The notes beneath the pieces were generated by a model. It did not search any database and was not told the origin of the DNA. It was given only the letters and a program-made list of their open reading frames with translations. Positions 8,009 to 15,891 of a stretch of 64,000 bases of DNA are shown here, one piece after another. The DNA is from Ruminococcus sp. (GTDB taxonomy: Bacteria; Bacillota; Clostridia; Oscillospirales; Ruminococcaceae): NCBI GenBank assembly GCA_017626015.1, contig JAGAJO010000009.1, positions 62,001 through 126,000 on the forward strand, read 5' to 3'. Position 1 is the first letter of the stretch. Each line of letters starts with the position of its first letter. The translations under genes were made by a program, and so were the position numbers.

Positions 8009-8335
8009 CTATTCTCTATTTAACAAATAAAGTACATACGGAATATATTTTTGCGGTATTTCTTTTAAGTTTTCTTCAAAAATCCTATATGGAGCAGTTG
8101 TATAAGAACTCAACAGATGAAGTGCTTCTTTGATAATTTCATCTTCATTAGGCAGAATAACAATAGTTTGGAGAAATTCAATCAAGCCATGTTCAATGTC
8201 AGTAATATTACACTTGTAATATGGATTCATAAAGTAATCGAGATAAAATAATAATCGGATTTTTGCATTTGAATCATTTCCTAATAATATCGTACCTATT
8301 GAATGTATTCCGGATTTGACAATTTCTATTTCTTT
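8009..8335 (-). pseudogene. ORF remnant without start codon (or short 73-residue ORF)
   Basis: A minus-strand frame is open from 8335 to the stop at 8009 (about 108 codons) and reads like one continuous protein, with helical segments such as SIGTILLGNDSNAKIRLLFYL, HGLIEFLQTIVILPNEDEII and IPQKYIPYVLYLLNRE. The only ATG in it (8228-8230) falls in mid-domain and lacks a ribosome site, while the residues before it look equally protein-like; two in-frame stops close the frame upstream. I therefore read it as a 5'-truncated gene. The composition is more AT-rich than its neighbours, hinting at foreign origin. The hydrophobic helix-repeat pattern resembles small HEAT-like or immunity proteins, but I cannot name the family. 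Confidence 0.5.
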
Positions 8336-8384
8336 TCACTATAATTTACATCAAGCAGCATTACACACACCCTTAACTCCCGCT

Positions 8385-9098
8385 TTAAATTATATCATAA
8401 AGCTCTTCATCATCAAGAATAGCCCTACCGTTTCTTTTGGCAAATTCAGCGAAATCATTGTATTTTTTACATATAATATCAAATCCGTCCTTGACGGGAA
8501 CGTCACCTCTGTCAATTCGGTGGTAGTCAGAACCGAGCACCTGAACGAATCCGTCGCCGATAAGCTTCATACAGTTACGTTTGGAAGAAAATTTAGTCAG
8601 CGATTTAGCGTTTATCTGTCCCAGAACATCAAGCTGCATAAGCTTTTTCAGCTCTTTCATGGAAGTAAAATTAAGGTATCTTTCAATGTGAGCCACAAGC
8701 ACCTTAACATCGCCCCTGTCCACGATCTCAGCTACGCCGTTTATGATCCTGTCGGTAAGCTGTACATAGGGCATTTCCAGCAGCAGCCATTTTGTACCAC
8801 CGATACAAAGTTTTGAAAGACCTTCATGTCTTACCAATGCGGCGTCATAAAGTACCTCTGCCCCCAGTTCAATCTTAGGATATTCCGGCTTCAGGTGAGG
8901 TTTTAGTCTTTCATATGCGGCATTTCTCTTCCCGATAAATTCATCGATCGACTGCTCGTTGCAGTAAAAATGCGGCGTTGCAATAACCGCTCCAGTTTTG
9001 TTTTCTGCCATAATGTCCAGGATCTTGACCGACTCTTCAATGCTGCGTGAGCCGTCGTCGATCTGAGGCAGAAAATGCGAGTGAAAATCTATATACAT
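8385..9098 (-). CDS. CpsB/CapC-type tyrosine-protein phosphatase (PHP domain)
   Basis: Manganese-dependent phosphatase of the PHP superfamily; characterised relatives (CpsB, YwqE) dephosphorylate bacterial tyrosine kinases that control capsule or exopolysaccharide synthesis. The 237 residues begin MYIDFHSHFLPQIDDGSRS, the diagnostic first metal motif, followed by ATPHFY, a central LLLEMPY, the motif LVAHIERY and a C-terminal LGSDYHR; all are expected metal-binding positions. AGGAGATGAC precedes the ATG. Unlike typical loci, no Wzz-type chain regulator, tyrosine kinase or glycosyltransferase lies next to it here, so its kinase partner must be elsewhere or its substrate is different. Confidence 0.9.
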   Translation of the reverse strand: MYIDFHSHFLPQIDDGSRSIEESVKILDIMAENKTGAVIATPHFYCNEQSIDEFIGKRNAAYERLKPHLKPEYPKIELGAEVLYDAALVRHEGLSKLCIGGTKWLLLEMPYVQLTDRIINGVAEIVDRGDVKVLVAHIERYLNFTSMKELKKLMQLDVLGQINAKSLTKFSSKRNCMKLIGDGFVQVLGSDYHRIDRGDVPVKDGFDIICKKYNDFAEFAKRNGRAILDDEELYDII

Positions 9099-9397
9099 AC
9101 AGTCATCTCCTTGAAAATAATTATATCACAAATTTATTTTCAGGTCAACCGTGAGAGGATTATTTATAAAATCCAACGCATATAATTAATTATATTAACT
9201 TAAAAATCAAATGTAATATCTTTTAATCAATCAGCACAAAAAGTTTCCATTCTCTGACATACGGCAGAGAATGGAAACGGATATTGTATTGAATTTTGCT
9301 GAATATATAGTTTTTACATTAGGAAAGCACTGATCAAGTTGCTGCTTTAAAATTTACTGTTTCACAGATAACGCATTTAGGTGTATCTCCTCAGGTA
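9099..9397. other. Non-coding gap of about 300 bases with one terminator
   Basis: AT-rich stretch between the CpsB-type gene and the TtcA-like gene. Besides the hairpin at 9238-9278 I see no reading frame with a plausible start; the left part (9110-9230) presumably holds the promoter of the CpsB-type gene, but I could not fix its boxes. Confidence 0.5.
9238..9278 (-). terminator. Strong intrinsic terminator
   Basis: GTTTCCATTCTCTG (9243-9256) and CAGAGAATGGAAAC (9265-9278) are a perfect 14-base inverted repeat with an eight-base loop, followed on the minus strand by five T. It ends the minus-strand transcript of the TtcA-like gene. Confidence 0.9.
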
Positions 9398-10288
9398 TCA
9401 GTAGGTTTCGTCCGGCAGATCAAAGCCGTCCAGAAAATACCGTTCAGATCTGTTGTCCTTATACAGCATTACCTTGTCGAGATTGACGTTTTCGGTACTG
9501 TTGAAAATATTTGCACGTACATTGGGGTCTCTTTCGTTCAGCTCCGCTATCAAAGATTTGATCTCTTTCCTTTTGGATATATTTTCTTCTTCCTCACACT
9601 GCGATGCTTTTTCGGTAAATCGACAGGCACACTGTATAAATTTCAGTCCGCAGTGATCACGCCAGGCTATAATGTCTGATTCGTTAACAAGATAAAGAGG
9701 ACGGATAAGCTCCATGCCGGGGAAATTAGTGCTGTGGAGTTTTGGCATCATAGTCTGTATCTGTCCGCCGTAGACCATTCCCATAAGCGTAGTTTCTATA
9801 ATGTCGTCAAAATGATGTCCCAGTGCAATCTTATTGCAATCCAGATTTCCGGCATTTTTATAAAGATGTCCTCTTCTCATCCGTGCGCAAAGGTAGCAGG
9901 GATTTTTGTTGACGTTAAAAACTGATGAAAAAATATCCGTCTCAAAGATTTTTGCGGGTATAGATAAAATCGCTGCGTTATGTTCGATCATCTGTCGGTT
10001 AAGCGGAGAATATCCCGGATCCATTATGAGAAAGTCCAGCTTGAAATCAATTTCATTTTCCTTTCTGAACATCTGAAAAAGCTTTGCAAGCAGCATTGAA
10101 TCCTTTCCGCCTGAAATGCAGCAGCAAACGCTGTCGCCGTCCTGCACCAGTTCGTATCTGAAAACAGCCTCCTTGAATTTATCGTATATGCTTTCCTTGA
10201 AACGGGTCCGCAGTGCGTTTTCGGCAAAATCCGATACAGCGGCGTTTTCAGGGTCGTTTTTCAAGTTCAGTATTTTATATGCGTTCAT
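9398..10288 (-). CDS. TtcA-like tRNA thiolation PP-loop ATPase
   Basis: A 296-residue ATP-pyrophosphatase of the TtcA/TtuA group, which activates a tRNA base with ATP and inserts sulfur; TtcA makes 2-thiocytidine at position 32. The PP-loop CISGGKDSM is at about residues 57-65. A CYLCARMRRG motif (about 132-141) and a later CAC pair (about 220) fit the cysteines that hold the iron-sulfur cluster, and ALGHHFDDIIET is the second nucleotide-binding motif. The long N-terminal segment and the divergent C-terminus mean the precise base is uncertain. The start lies 20 bases after the stop of the phosphodiesterase gene, so the three genes from 12087 to 9398 could be one transcript. Confidence 0.72.
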   Translation of the reverse strand: MNAYKILNLKNDPENAAVSDFAENALRTRFKESIYDKFKEAVFRYELVQDGDSVCCCISGGKDSMLLAKLFQMFRKENEIDFKLDFLIMDPGYSPLNRQMIEHNAAILSIPAKIFETDIFSSVFNVNKNPCYLCARMRRGHLYKNAGNLDCNKIALGHHFDDIIETTLMGMVYGGQIQTMMPKLHSTNFPGMELIRPLYLVNESDIIAWRDHCGLKFIQCACRFTEKASQCEEEENISKRKEIKSLIAELNERDPNVRANIFNSTENVNLDKVMLYKDNRSERYFLDGFDLPDETY

Positions 10289-10308
10289 AGCAGTCCCCCG
10301 TACCGACG

Positions 10309-10824
10309 TTATTTAAGTGTGATAAAATTAAATTTCCCGTCCTCATAAATCAGACAGCTGTGATGGGAATTTTCCTTCGGGATAGAGACCGAACCGGGAT
10401 TTACGTAAGTAAAATATCCGCAGTCTCTTATAACAGGAACGTGTGTGTGACCACCGAGGAGTATATCTCCGCTGCAAAGGGGCGGAGGAGTCTCAGGGGT
10501 AAATTTGTGCCCGTGTGAGGTAAAAATTCTCTTTCCGTCGGCGCAGATATACGCATATTCCGCCATTATGGGGAATTCCAGTACCATCTGATCAACTTCC
10601 GTATCACAGTTGCCTTTTACGCAAAGTATTTTCACTTTGACCGAGTTCAGAGCGGCAGCCACCCTTTTGGGGGCGTAGTCCTCGGGCAGATCGTTTCTGG
10701 GACCGTGATATAAAATATCTCCCAGCAGCAGAAGCCGTTCAGCTCCGCTTTTTTCAAATGCGTCAAGCATTTTTTCACACCAGCAGGCGGAGCCGTGAAT
10801 ATCCGAAGCAATAAATATTTTCAT
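10309..10824 (-). CDS. YfcE/MJ0936-type phosphodiesterase
   Basis: A small (171 residues) calcineurin-like metallophosphoesterase; characterised members hydrolyse artificial phosphodiesters and possibly 2',3'-cyclic nucleotides in the cytoplasm. All metal motifs are seen: SDIHG (residues 8-12), GDILYHG (about 36-42), GNCD (about 73-76), SHGH (about 104-107) and GGHTHVP (about 127-133). It begins ten bases after the NYN-domain gene on the same strand and ends 20 bases before the TtcA-like gene, consistent with an operon. The physiological substrate is not known. Confidence 0.9.
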   Translation of the reverse strand: MKIFIASDIHGSACWCEKMLDAFEKSGAERLLLLGDILYHGPRNDLPEDYAPKRVAAALNSVKVKILCVKGNCDTEVDQMVLEFPIMAEYAYICADGKRIFTSHGHKFTPETPPPLCSGDILLGGHTHVPVIRDCGYFTYVNPGSVSIPKENSHHSCLIYEDGKFNFITLK

Positions 10825-10833
10825 GATTTTTTC

Positions 10834-12087
10834 CTACCCGTGCAGCGCAGTGTATTCGCCCTTGACGGCGTTGTAAAAACGGCAGCCCTTATCTTTTTTG
10901 AACGCTTTTACCATTCGTATATAAAGCTGCTGCTTTGTGGATGCGTTCTCAAAAAGCTCGTTTATCTTTTCAAATTCCTCGTCAGTACAAAGTCCGGTGA
11001 GCAGCTCTGCAAGTCTGGCGGAGATCACCCCGCTGTATACTGTTTGCTCCTGTGGAGCCGAGCTTTCCTCAGCGGCGGAATGTGCAGTCTCTTTTACCTG
11101 AGTATCCTGATGCGGATTTTCCTGCTCGTAGAGGGATTTCAGCTTAAGATATCTTGGTCTGAGAAGCTTGTAAAGCTCGGTAGCTTCCTGCTTGAAGGCC
11201 TTTGCAAGCGAATTGTGAAGCTCCTCCTTGGTCTCCGCTGAAATAAGCATTTGTGAAATAGCGTTAATATCATTTTCGCTGCATTTTGCTGGAGCAAGTA
11301 TTTCAGTCAGTTTTTCAGAATATCCGACAGAATAGGATCTTTTGGTTTTTGATTTTTTCTTTTCCCGCTGCTCATTTCTGTTTTCCTTGTACTCTTCTGC
11401 ATTTTCTTCTGCCTTGTGTTCTTCGTCGTTATCGGTGACGGGTGCTTGAACGGAAATTTCCGCAAAGGCAGCCGCACTCTGTTCCTCTGACGCTGCTTCG
11501 TCAGCCGGCAGCGTTTCCTCCGACGGGGTTGGCGTGGATATTTCTATGATCGGGATATCTTCCGGCTCTGCCGTTATTTCGGCAGCAGGCGATTCACAGG
11601 TTTCTGCAATATCCTCAACGGTGTCAACCGTAGCTTCTGAAACAGCCTCTTCCTGTCTGATCTCATCGACGGGCTCTGCGGTATTTTGCAGGCGCTTTTC
11701 TCCGCAGTAATTGATCGCAGCTGCAATGGTACGGGTTCTGTAAACAGTGCAGTCCGGGGCGGCAATGTATTTTCCGTGCCAGAAGTCGTGGAGAAAATCA
11801 AAGCCTTTGTCGTTGCTTATGACAAAAATATGGGTATATGCACGCCTTCCCACAAGATATCCAAGCAGCGTTGAAAGCTGAAAATCCAAAGCGTTTTTTC
11901 CGCCTACATTTACCTTGAAATACTCTACCTCCGCTTTTGAGCAAAGTACCTTCTGGTGCATTTCAAAACTGATAGTGTCCGAATTTTCGCTGTAAAAGAT
12001 AATAACGCTGTCGGTTTCGTTAAGGCTGTCGATGCCGGTAAGTCCTTTTGACTTTACGTTTTCAAAATCGACAAGATATGTTTTCAT
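10834..12087 (-). CDS. NYN/PIN-like domain protein with a duplicated C-terminal module
   Basis: The 417-residue protein has an N-terminal NYN-like (PIN-fold) domain of about 125 residues with the expected acidic residues: Asp7 in LVDFENV, Asp in NALDFQL and the pair in ISNDKGFD, arranged as in metal-dependent RNases. A low-complexity Glu/Ala/Thr-rich linker (about 130-250) follows. The C-terminal part contains two related helical modules, YSEKLTEILAPAKCSENDIN to LLRPRYLKLK and ISARLAELLTGLCTDEEFEK to YNAVKGEYTALHG, that look like an internal duplication. I cannot name this module. It is the first gene of a likely three-gene transcript with the phosphodiesterase and the TtcA-like thiolase, so a role in RNA metabolism is plausible but unproven. 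Confidence 0.75.
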   Translation of the reverse strand: MKTYLVDFENVKSKGLTGIDSLNETDSVIIFYSENSDTISFEMHQKVLCSKAEVEYFKVNVGGKNALDFQLSTLLGYLVGRRAYTHIFVISNDKGFDFLHDFWHGKYIAAPDCTVYRTRTIAAAINYCGEKRLQNTAEPVDEIRQEEAVSEATVDTVEDIAETCESPAAEITAEPEDIPIIEISTPTPSEETLPADEAASEEQSAAAFAEISVQAPVTDNDEEHKAEENAEEYKENRNEQREKKKSKTKRSYSVGYSEKLTEILAPAKCSENDINAISQMLISAETKEELHNSLAKAFKQEATELYKLLRPRYLKLKSLYEQENPHQDTQVKETAHSAAEESSAPQEQTVYSGVISARLAELLTGLCTDEEFEKINELFENASTKQQLYIRMVKAFKKDKGCRFYNAVKGEYTALHG

Positions 12088-12119
12088 ATATAAATTCCTT
12101 TCATGTAAATATGTTTGAA

Positions 12120-13106
12120 TTATTTATGCGCCCGCTTTTTGATTTTTACTGCAACAATGGCTGAAACAGTAATTACGATAACCGCCGACGCTGTAAGTAT
12201 CACGATCGCTTTAACGTCCGTCACCTCTTCGGTCGAAGGATACCGATAGCTTTTTGTTTTCAGAACTTCGTCGGCAAGCCTTGCAATTTCCTCATGTCCC
12301 TCTGCATTCGGGTGAATGTCAAAGCTTTTTATCGTGGTAAGCTCTCCGCATTTTCCCTTAAAATCGGAGGCAACATCTATCACCGTATAATTTTCCTTAT
12401 CTCCGTTGGCTGCGTTATCCCACACTGTACTGTTGATGCGCCCGATCTTTTCATCGGCAAACTTTACAAAAAAGTCGATCTTATCGTAGTATTCAAATGG
12501 ATTGTAGAGCGTTTGTACAAAAATTTCTCCCGATGTTTTTTTCTGAACCTGAGAGATTATTTCCTTGAATGTTGTTTCGTACTTGTCCAGAGCGGTGTCC
12601 AGCTTTTCCTCAAACTTGCCCAACGAATCAAGAGCTGTAAAAAAATTCACATCTCCGTTTTTCCAGTCCTCCTTGCCTTTTTCGGAAAGCCCCAGATCTT
12701 CCGACATAAAGTCAAGGAAAATTTCAAGTATATCGTTTCCGCCTATGGAAATGACAACGGCGTCGCTGCCCGCAAGATATTCATCAAATTCTCCTGCTTT
12801 CAGATGATCCAGCAGCTGTGTGGAGGTATCTCCTGTGACTGCGGCGTTTACCATTTCGTGTCCGCAGCTGTTTTTAAGCTCATCCTCGTATTTGTCACGG
12901 AGTATAACAGAGTATGAGCGGCAGTGATAGTTATCATCGTCAGTATATCCCTCCAGTCCGAATCCGGCGGGTATCGAGTCGCCAAGAAAGACAAGCTTCG
13001 GCGGTATCTTGGTTTCCAGCATGGTCTCGACTGTTTTTTTCATACAAGCCGTACAGCTTATCGCAGCGGCGCATACGGTGAGCAGTGCAATGATTTTCTT
13101 CAGCAT
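12120..13106 (-). CDS. GDSL/SGNH-family lipoprotein hydrolase with C-terminal membrane anchor
   Basis: Extracellular esterase or lipase-like enzyme. The N-terminus is a lipoprotein signal peptide ending in ISCTAC. Block I is FLGDSIPAG with the catalytic Ser, block III is GGNDIL with the oxyanion Asn, and block V is DIHPNAEGH with the catalytic Asp-His pair, in that order over about 290 residues. A hydrophobic segment near the C-terminus (VIVITVSAIVAV) followed by KIKKRAHK should anchor the protein a second time. An AGGAGG site precedes the ATG. The substrate is unknown; SGNH enzymes act on acyl or acetyl esters of polysaccharides, peptidoglycan or lipids. It starts 246 bases from the divergent AraC gene. 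Confidence 0.88.
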   Translation of the reverse strand: MLKKIIALLTVCAAAISCTACMKKTVETMLETKIPPKLVFLGDSIPAGFGLEGYTDDDNYHCRSYSVILRDKYEDELKNSCGHEMVNAAVTGDTSTQLLDHLKAGEFDEYLAGSDAVVISIGGNDILEIFLDFMSEDLGLSEKGKEDWKNGDVNFFTALDSLGKFEEKLDTALDKYETTFKEIISQVQKKTSGEIFVQTLYNPFEYYDKIDFFVKFADEKIGRINSTVWDNAANGDKENYTVIDVASDFKGKCGELTTIKSFDIHPNAEGHEEIARLADEVLKTKSYRYPSTEEVTDVKAIVILTASAVIVITVSAIVAVKIKKRAHK

Positions 13107-13206
13107 ATATCCATCCTCCTTATAGTGTAAAAATTATTCTGAATCTATATATATTGTATCATATTTTCTCTTGTTGTACAACTCCTTTTAAGAATTTTTT
13201 TACCGC

Positions 13207-13235
13207 TTGACTTTTTTTTGCTGTTGTGATATTAT
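13207..13235 (+). promoter_or_regulatory. Promoter of the AraC-family gene
   Basis: TTGACT (13207-13212) and TATTAT (13230-13235) are 17 bases apart, each matching the consensus at five of six positions. The transcript would have a leader of about 110 bases. Confidence 0.6.
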
Positions 13236-13352
13236 ATAATAGAAGAATATGAAATCATATTTCTGTGCATCTCTGAGTCTGTAACTCCTTGACTGCATAT
13301 TATCGGAGACGCTATGTGTTATCTTATATAAAGAAATGAGAGTGATTTTTTA

Positions 13353-14183
13353 ATGACCGACTATTATTATCCCGTGCTAAGCGATGAGGTCAATCTGCCT
13401 GTTTATGTTATGGGTGTAGGCGCAAGAGACAGAGAGTGGCATTTTATCCGTGACGAGGGATATCCCAACTATCAGATAATTTACTGTACCAGAGGGCAGG
13501 GGATACTTAAATTCGGCGGTGAAGAGCATACGATAAATGCAGGCGACGGTTTTTATCTTCCGCCTCATGTTCCGCATGAATATTACCCTGTGGGGGATAT
13601 TTGGGAAACGCATTGGCTCACTTTTGACGGCAGAGAGGCGGCTCAGATACTTACCCATATCAAGCTTGAGAAAGAAAAGGTCTTTCATATCAACGATCTC
13701 AATTCGGTGGACGCTATTTTCAAGAAGATACTTTATCTTATGAAAACAAATTACTATTACTGCGGGCATCAGTGCTCAGCGCATCTTTATCAGTTCCTTA
13801 TCGAGCTGCACAGAGTGGTCAATCTTCAGAACGGCAGTCAGGACGGTCAGAAGTTCAATCAGCTGCTTCCCGTTATTGATTATATCGATAAGAATTATCA
13901 GAAGGAGCTTACCCTTGTGGAGCTTGCGGAGCTGATAGATCTTTCTCCTCAGTATCTTTGCAGGCTTTTCAAGGAGTGTCTTAATCTGCGTCCCTTTGAG
14001 TTTCTCGCACGCAAAAGGATCCAGCAGGCAAAGCTTTTGCTGCTGGAGGATAAGCTTAATATCAACGAGATAGCCACAAAGGTAGGCTACAACGATTGCA
14101 GCTATTTCTGTGCGGTGTTCAAAAAGCATGAGATGCTGTCTCCCGCTGAGTTCCGGTCGCTGCATAAAAAGGCGGGAGTTTAA
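13353..14183 (+). CDS. AraC-family transcriptional regulator with cupin sensor domain
   Basis: A 276-residue regulator. Residues 1-150 form a cupin-like ligand domain (YCTRGQGILKFGGEEH, then HVPHEYYPVGDIWETHW). Residues 170-272 hold the two AraC helix-turn-helix units: LTLVELAELIDLSPQYLCRLFKE and the second INEIATKVGYNDCSYFCAVFKK with the classical closing segment SPAEFRSLH. Such proteins usually activate sugar-uptake or glycoside hydrolase genes when a sugar binds the cupin. No transporter or hydrolase is adjacent here; the orphan sugar-binding lipoprotein at 18315 is the nearest candidate target. A structured region and a terminator follow the stop codon. Confidence 0.92.
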   Translation: MTDYYYPVLSDEVNLPVYVMGVGARDREWHFIRDEGYPNYQIIYCTRGQGILKFGGEEHTINAGDGFYLPPHVPHEYYPVGDIWETHWLTFDGREAAQILTHIKLEKEKVFHINDLNSVDAIFKKILYLMKTNYYYCGHQCSAHLYQFLIELHRVVNLQNGSQDGQKFNQLLPVIDYIDKNYQKELTLVELAELIDLSPQYLCRLFKECLNLRPFEFLARKRIQQAKLLLLEDKLNINEIATKVGYNDCSYFCAVFKKHEMLSPAEFRSLHKKAGV

Positions 14184-14208
14184 AGATCCGGATATTTGAA
14201 ATTTTATT

Positions 14209-14315
14209 CAGAACTTGTCTTCATAAGTAACGAGTGCGGTATTGCCTTAACGCAGCTATCGGCAAAATTTGCCAAAAAGACGTGTGCATTTGCTTGTGAA
14301 GACAGGTTCTTAAAA
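14209..14315 (+). ncRNA. Long imperfect hairpin downstream of the AraC gene (structured RNA candidate)
   Basis: AGAACTTGTCTTCATAAGTAA (14210-14230) faces TTGCTTGTGAAGACAGGTTCT (about 14290-14310). The differences from perfect complementarity are U opposite G, so the plus-strand RNA forms a continuous helix of about 21 pairs with three wobbles, while the minus-strand RNA would have A opposite C. Inside it sits GGCAAAATTTGCC (14261-14273), a small symmetrical hairpin. Together with the terminator at 14329-14365 this could be the 3' end of the AraC mRNA or a separate small RNA. No known RNA family is recognised. Confidence 0.45.
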
Positions 14316-14328
14316 CTTTGGCATAAGC

Positions 14329-14366
14329 AAACGCCTCCGGGAATGTTTACGGAGGCGTTTATTTTA
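14329..14366 (+). terminator. Intrinsic terminator after the AraC gene
   Basis: AAACGCCTCC (14329-14338) pairs perfectly with GGAGGCGTTT (14351-14360) and is followed by ATTTTATT on the plus strand. On the minus strand, behind mnmA, the same hairpin lacks a T tract. Confidence 0.85.
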
Positions 14367-15437
14367 TTATTCTATGGTTCCTCCGCCGAGAACATATTCA
14401 CCGTCGTAGAATACGACTGCCTGTCCCTTTGAGATAGCCTTGTGAGGATCGTCAAATTCCACACGCACCCTGCCGTCCTCAACAGGATAGACCGTACACG
14501 GCACGTCCTGCTGATGATAACGTGTCTGTGCCGTGCATCTGAGCGGCTCGTCAATAGTATCAAATGGAATAAAATTCACGTTTTTTGCAGTAAGAAAGGG
14601 TCTGAAAATCTCTTCCGCCGTACCCATAACGAGCTTGTTATGACTGATGTCCTTGTCTATAACAAACAGCGGCTCACTGTATGAAACGCCTACGCCTCTT
14701 CGCTGTCCTACGGTGTAGTTTATAAGCCCTCTGTGCCGTCCCAGTACTGTGCCGTCGGAGAGGACGATATCGCCGGCAGGCTGTTCGCCGTTTCTTTCGG
14801 TGATAAACTTTCCGTAATCTCCGTCCGGAATAAAGCATATATCCTGTGAGTCGGGCTTGTCCGCATTGACAAGTCCGTTTTTCTCGGCAATGCTGCGGAT
14901 CTGTTCCTTGTTCATATCACCTACAGGGAAAAGGGTATGTTCAAGCTGATACTGATCAAGATGAAACAGCACATAGCTCTGATCCTTTTTTCGGTCAGGA
15001 GCACGTTTAAGCAGCCATCTGCCCTTGCTTTCACTGTATTCCTTTGTTACATAGTGTCCCGTAGCGATCATGTCGTAGCCTAACAGCCTTGCTCTTTCCA
15101 GAAATTTTCTGAATTTAAGATATCTGTTGCATTCTATGCATGGGTTTGGTGTGCCGCCTTCAAGATAGGTATTAACAAAGCTGTCTATGACCTTTTCCTT
15201 GAAAGCTGTTTCAAATCCGAAAACGTAAAAGTCTATCCCAAGTTTTAACGCCACAAGTCTTGCATCCTCAACATCGCTGAGAGAGCAGCAGGTTTTCGTG
15301 TCTTCAAGCCCTATATCCTCGTTGGAATATAAATGCATCGTTGCCCCTGCGACCTCGTAGCCCATTTCCTGAAGCAGCTTGACGGCAACTGAGCTGTCTA
15401 CTCCGCCGCTCATTGCGGCAAGTACTCTGTTATTCAT
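14367..15437 (-). CDS. mnmA: tRNA-specific 2-thiouridylase
   Basis: Installs the 2-thio group of uridine 34 in the Lys, Glu and Gln tRNAs, taking sulfur originally mobilised by IscS. The 356 residues start MNNRVLAAMSGGVDSSVAV, the PP-loop. The catalytic cysteine in NPCIECNRYLKF (about 98-109) and the persulfide cysteine in PDSQDICFIP (about 195) are present, as is GHYVT. The C-terminal beta-barrel ends with QAVVFYDGEYVLGGGTIE, the usual ending. It overlaps the 3' end of iscU by eight bases, so iscS, the EF-Tu-like gene, iscU and mnmA form one sulfur-transfer operon. Confidence 0.97.
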   Translation of the reverse strand: MNNRVLAAMSGGVDSSVAVKLLQEMGYEVAGATMHLYSNEDIGLEDTKTCCSLSDVEDARLVALKLGIDFYVFGFETAFKEKVIDSFVNTYLEGGTPNPCIECNRYLKFRKFLERARLLGYDMIATGHYVTKEYSESKGRWLLKRAPDRKKDQSYVLFHLDQYQLEHTLFPVGDMNKEQIRSIAEKNGLVNADKPDSQDICFIPDGDYGKFITERNGEQPAGDIVLSDGTVLGRHRGLINYTVGQRRGVGVSYSEPLFVIDKDISHNKLVMGTAEEIFRPFLTAKNVNFIPFDTIDEPLRCTAQTRYHQQDVPCTVYPVEDGRVRVEFDDPHKAISKGQAVVFYDGEYVLGGGTIE

Positions 15438-15879
15438 GGCAGCTTTCGCAGTCTTCGCAGTCAGAGATCTTTCCTACGAACGGAGCAGGATCTATGCCCT
15501 GCTTAACGTAATAATCCGAAACAGCAGCTTTGATCGCCTGTTCCGCCAGCACAGAGCAGTGAAGCTTTGCGGGCGGAAGTCCGTCAAGAGCCTCAACGAC
15601 CGCCTTGTTGGTAAGCTTTATGGCTTCGGAAAGCTCTTTTCCCTTTATCATTTCCGTAGCGATAGAAGATGTTGCCACAGCTGCACCGCAGCCGAAGGTC
15701 TTGAATTTGACATCGGAAATAATGTTTCCGTCAACCTTGATGTACATCTTCATAATATCTCCGCATTTGGCGTTTCCGACCTCGCCGACGCCGTCTGCGT
15801 CCTTTATTTCGCCTACGTTGCGTGGGTTTGCGAAATGATCCATAACTTTTTCACTGTATATCATTTTATATCCTCCCAA
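15430..15879 (-). CDS. iscU: Iron-sulfur cluster scaffold protein (IscU/NifU N-terminal type)
   Basis: Assembles [2Fe-2S] and [4Fe-4S] clusters from sulfur delivered by the cysteine desulfurase and passes them to target proteins. The three cluster cysteines lie in GNAKCGD (Cys39), FGCGAAVA (Cys64) and LHCSVLAEQA (about Cys107), with the Asp next to the first Cys. The 149-residue length matches the NifU-like scaffolds of Clostridia. The C-terminal tail CEDCESCHE adds three cysteines beyond the minimal scaffold; they could hold a metal or be a sulfur relay, which is inference. It sits between the EF-Tu-domain gene and mnmA, overlapping the latter. Confidence 0.94.
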   Translation of the reverse strand: MGGYKMIYSEKVMDHFANPRNVGEIKDADGVGEVGNAKCGDIMKMYIKVDGNIISDVKFKTFGCGAAVATSSIATEMIKGKELSEAIKLTNKAVVEALDGLPPAKLHCSVLAEQAIKAAVSDYYVKQGIDPAPFVGKISDCEDCESCHE

Positions 15880-15891
15880 TTATTTTTAAGA

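Noticed and set aside
14209-14315. Inverted repeat considered as transposon ends
   Set aside because: No transposase or target-site duplication is visible and the mismatches are consistent with RNA wobble pairs, which fits an RNA hairpin.
14196-14432. Plus-strand 78-codon open frame after the AraC gene
   Set aside because: It runs through the long hairpin and terminator into mnmA; the structure explains the sequence better than a protein.
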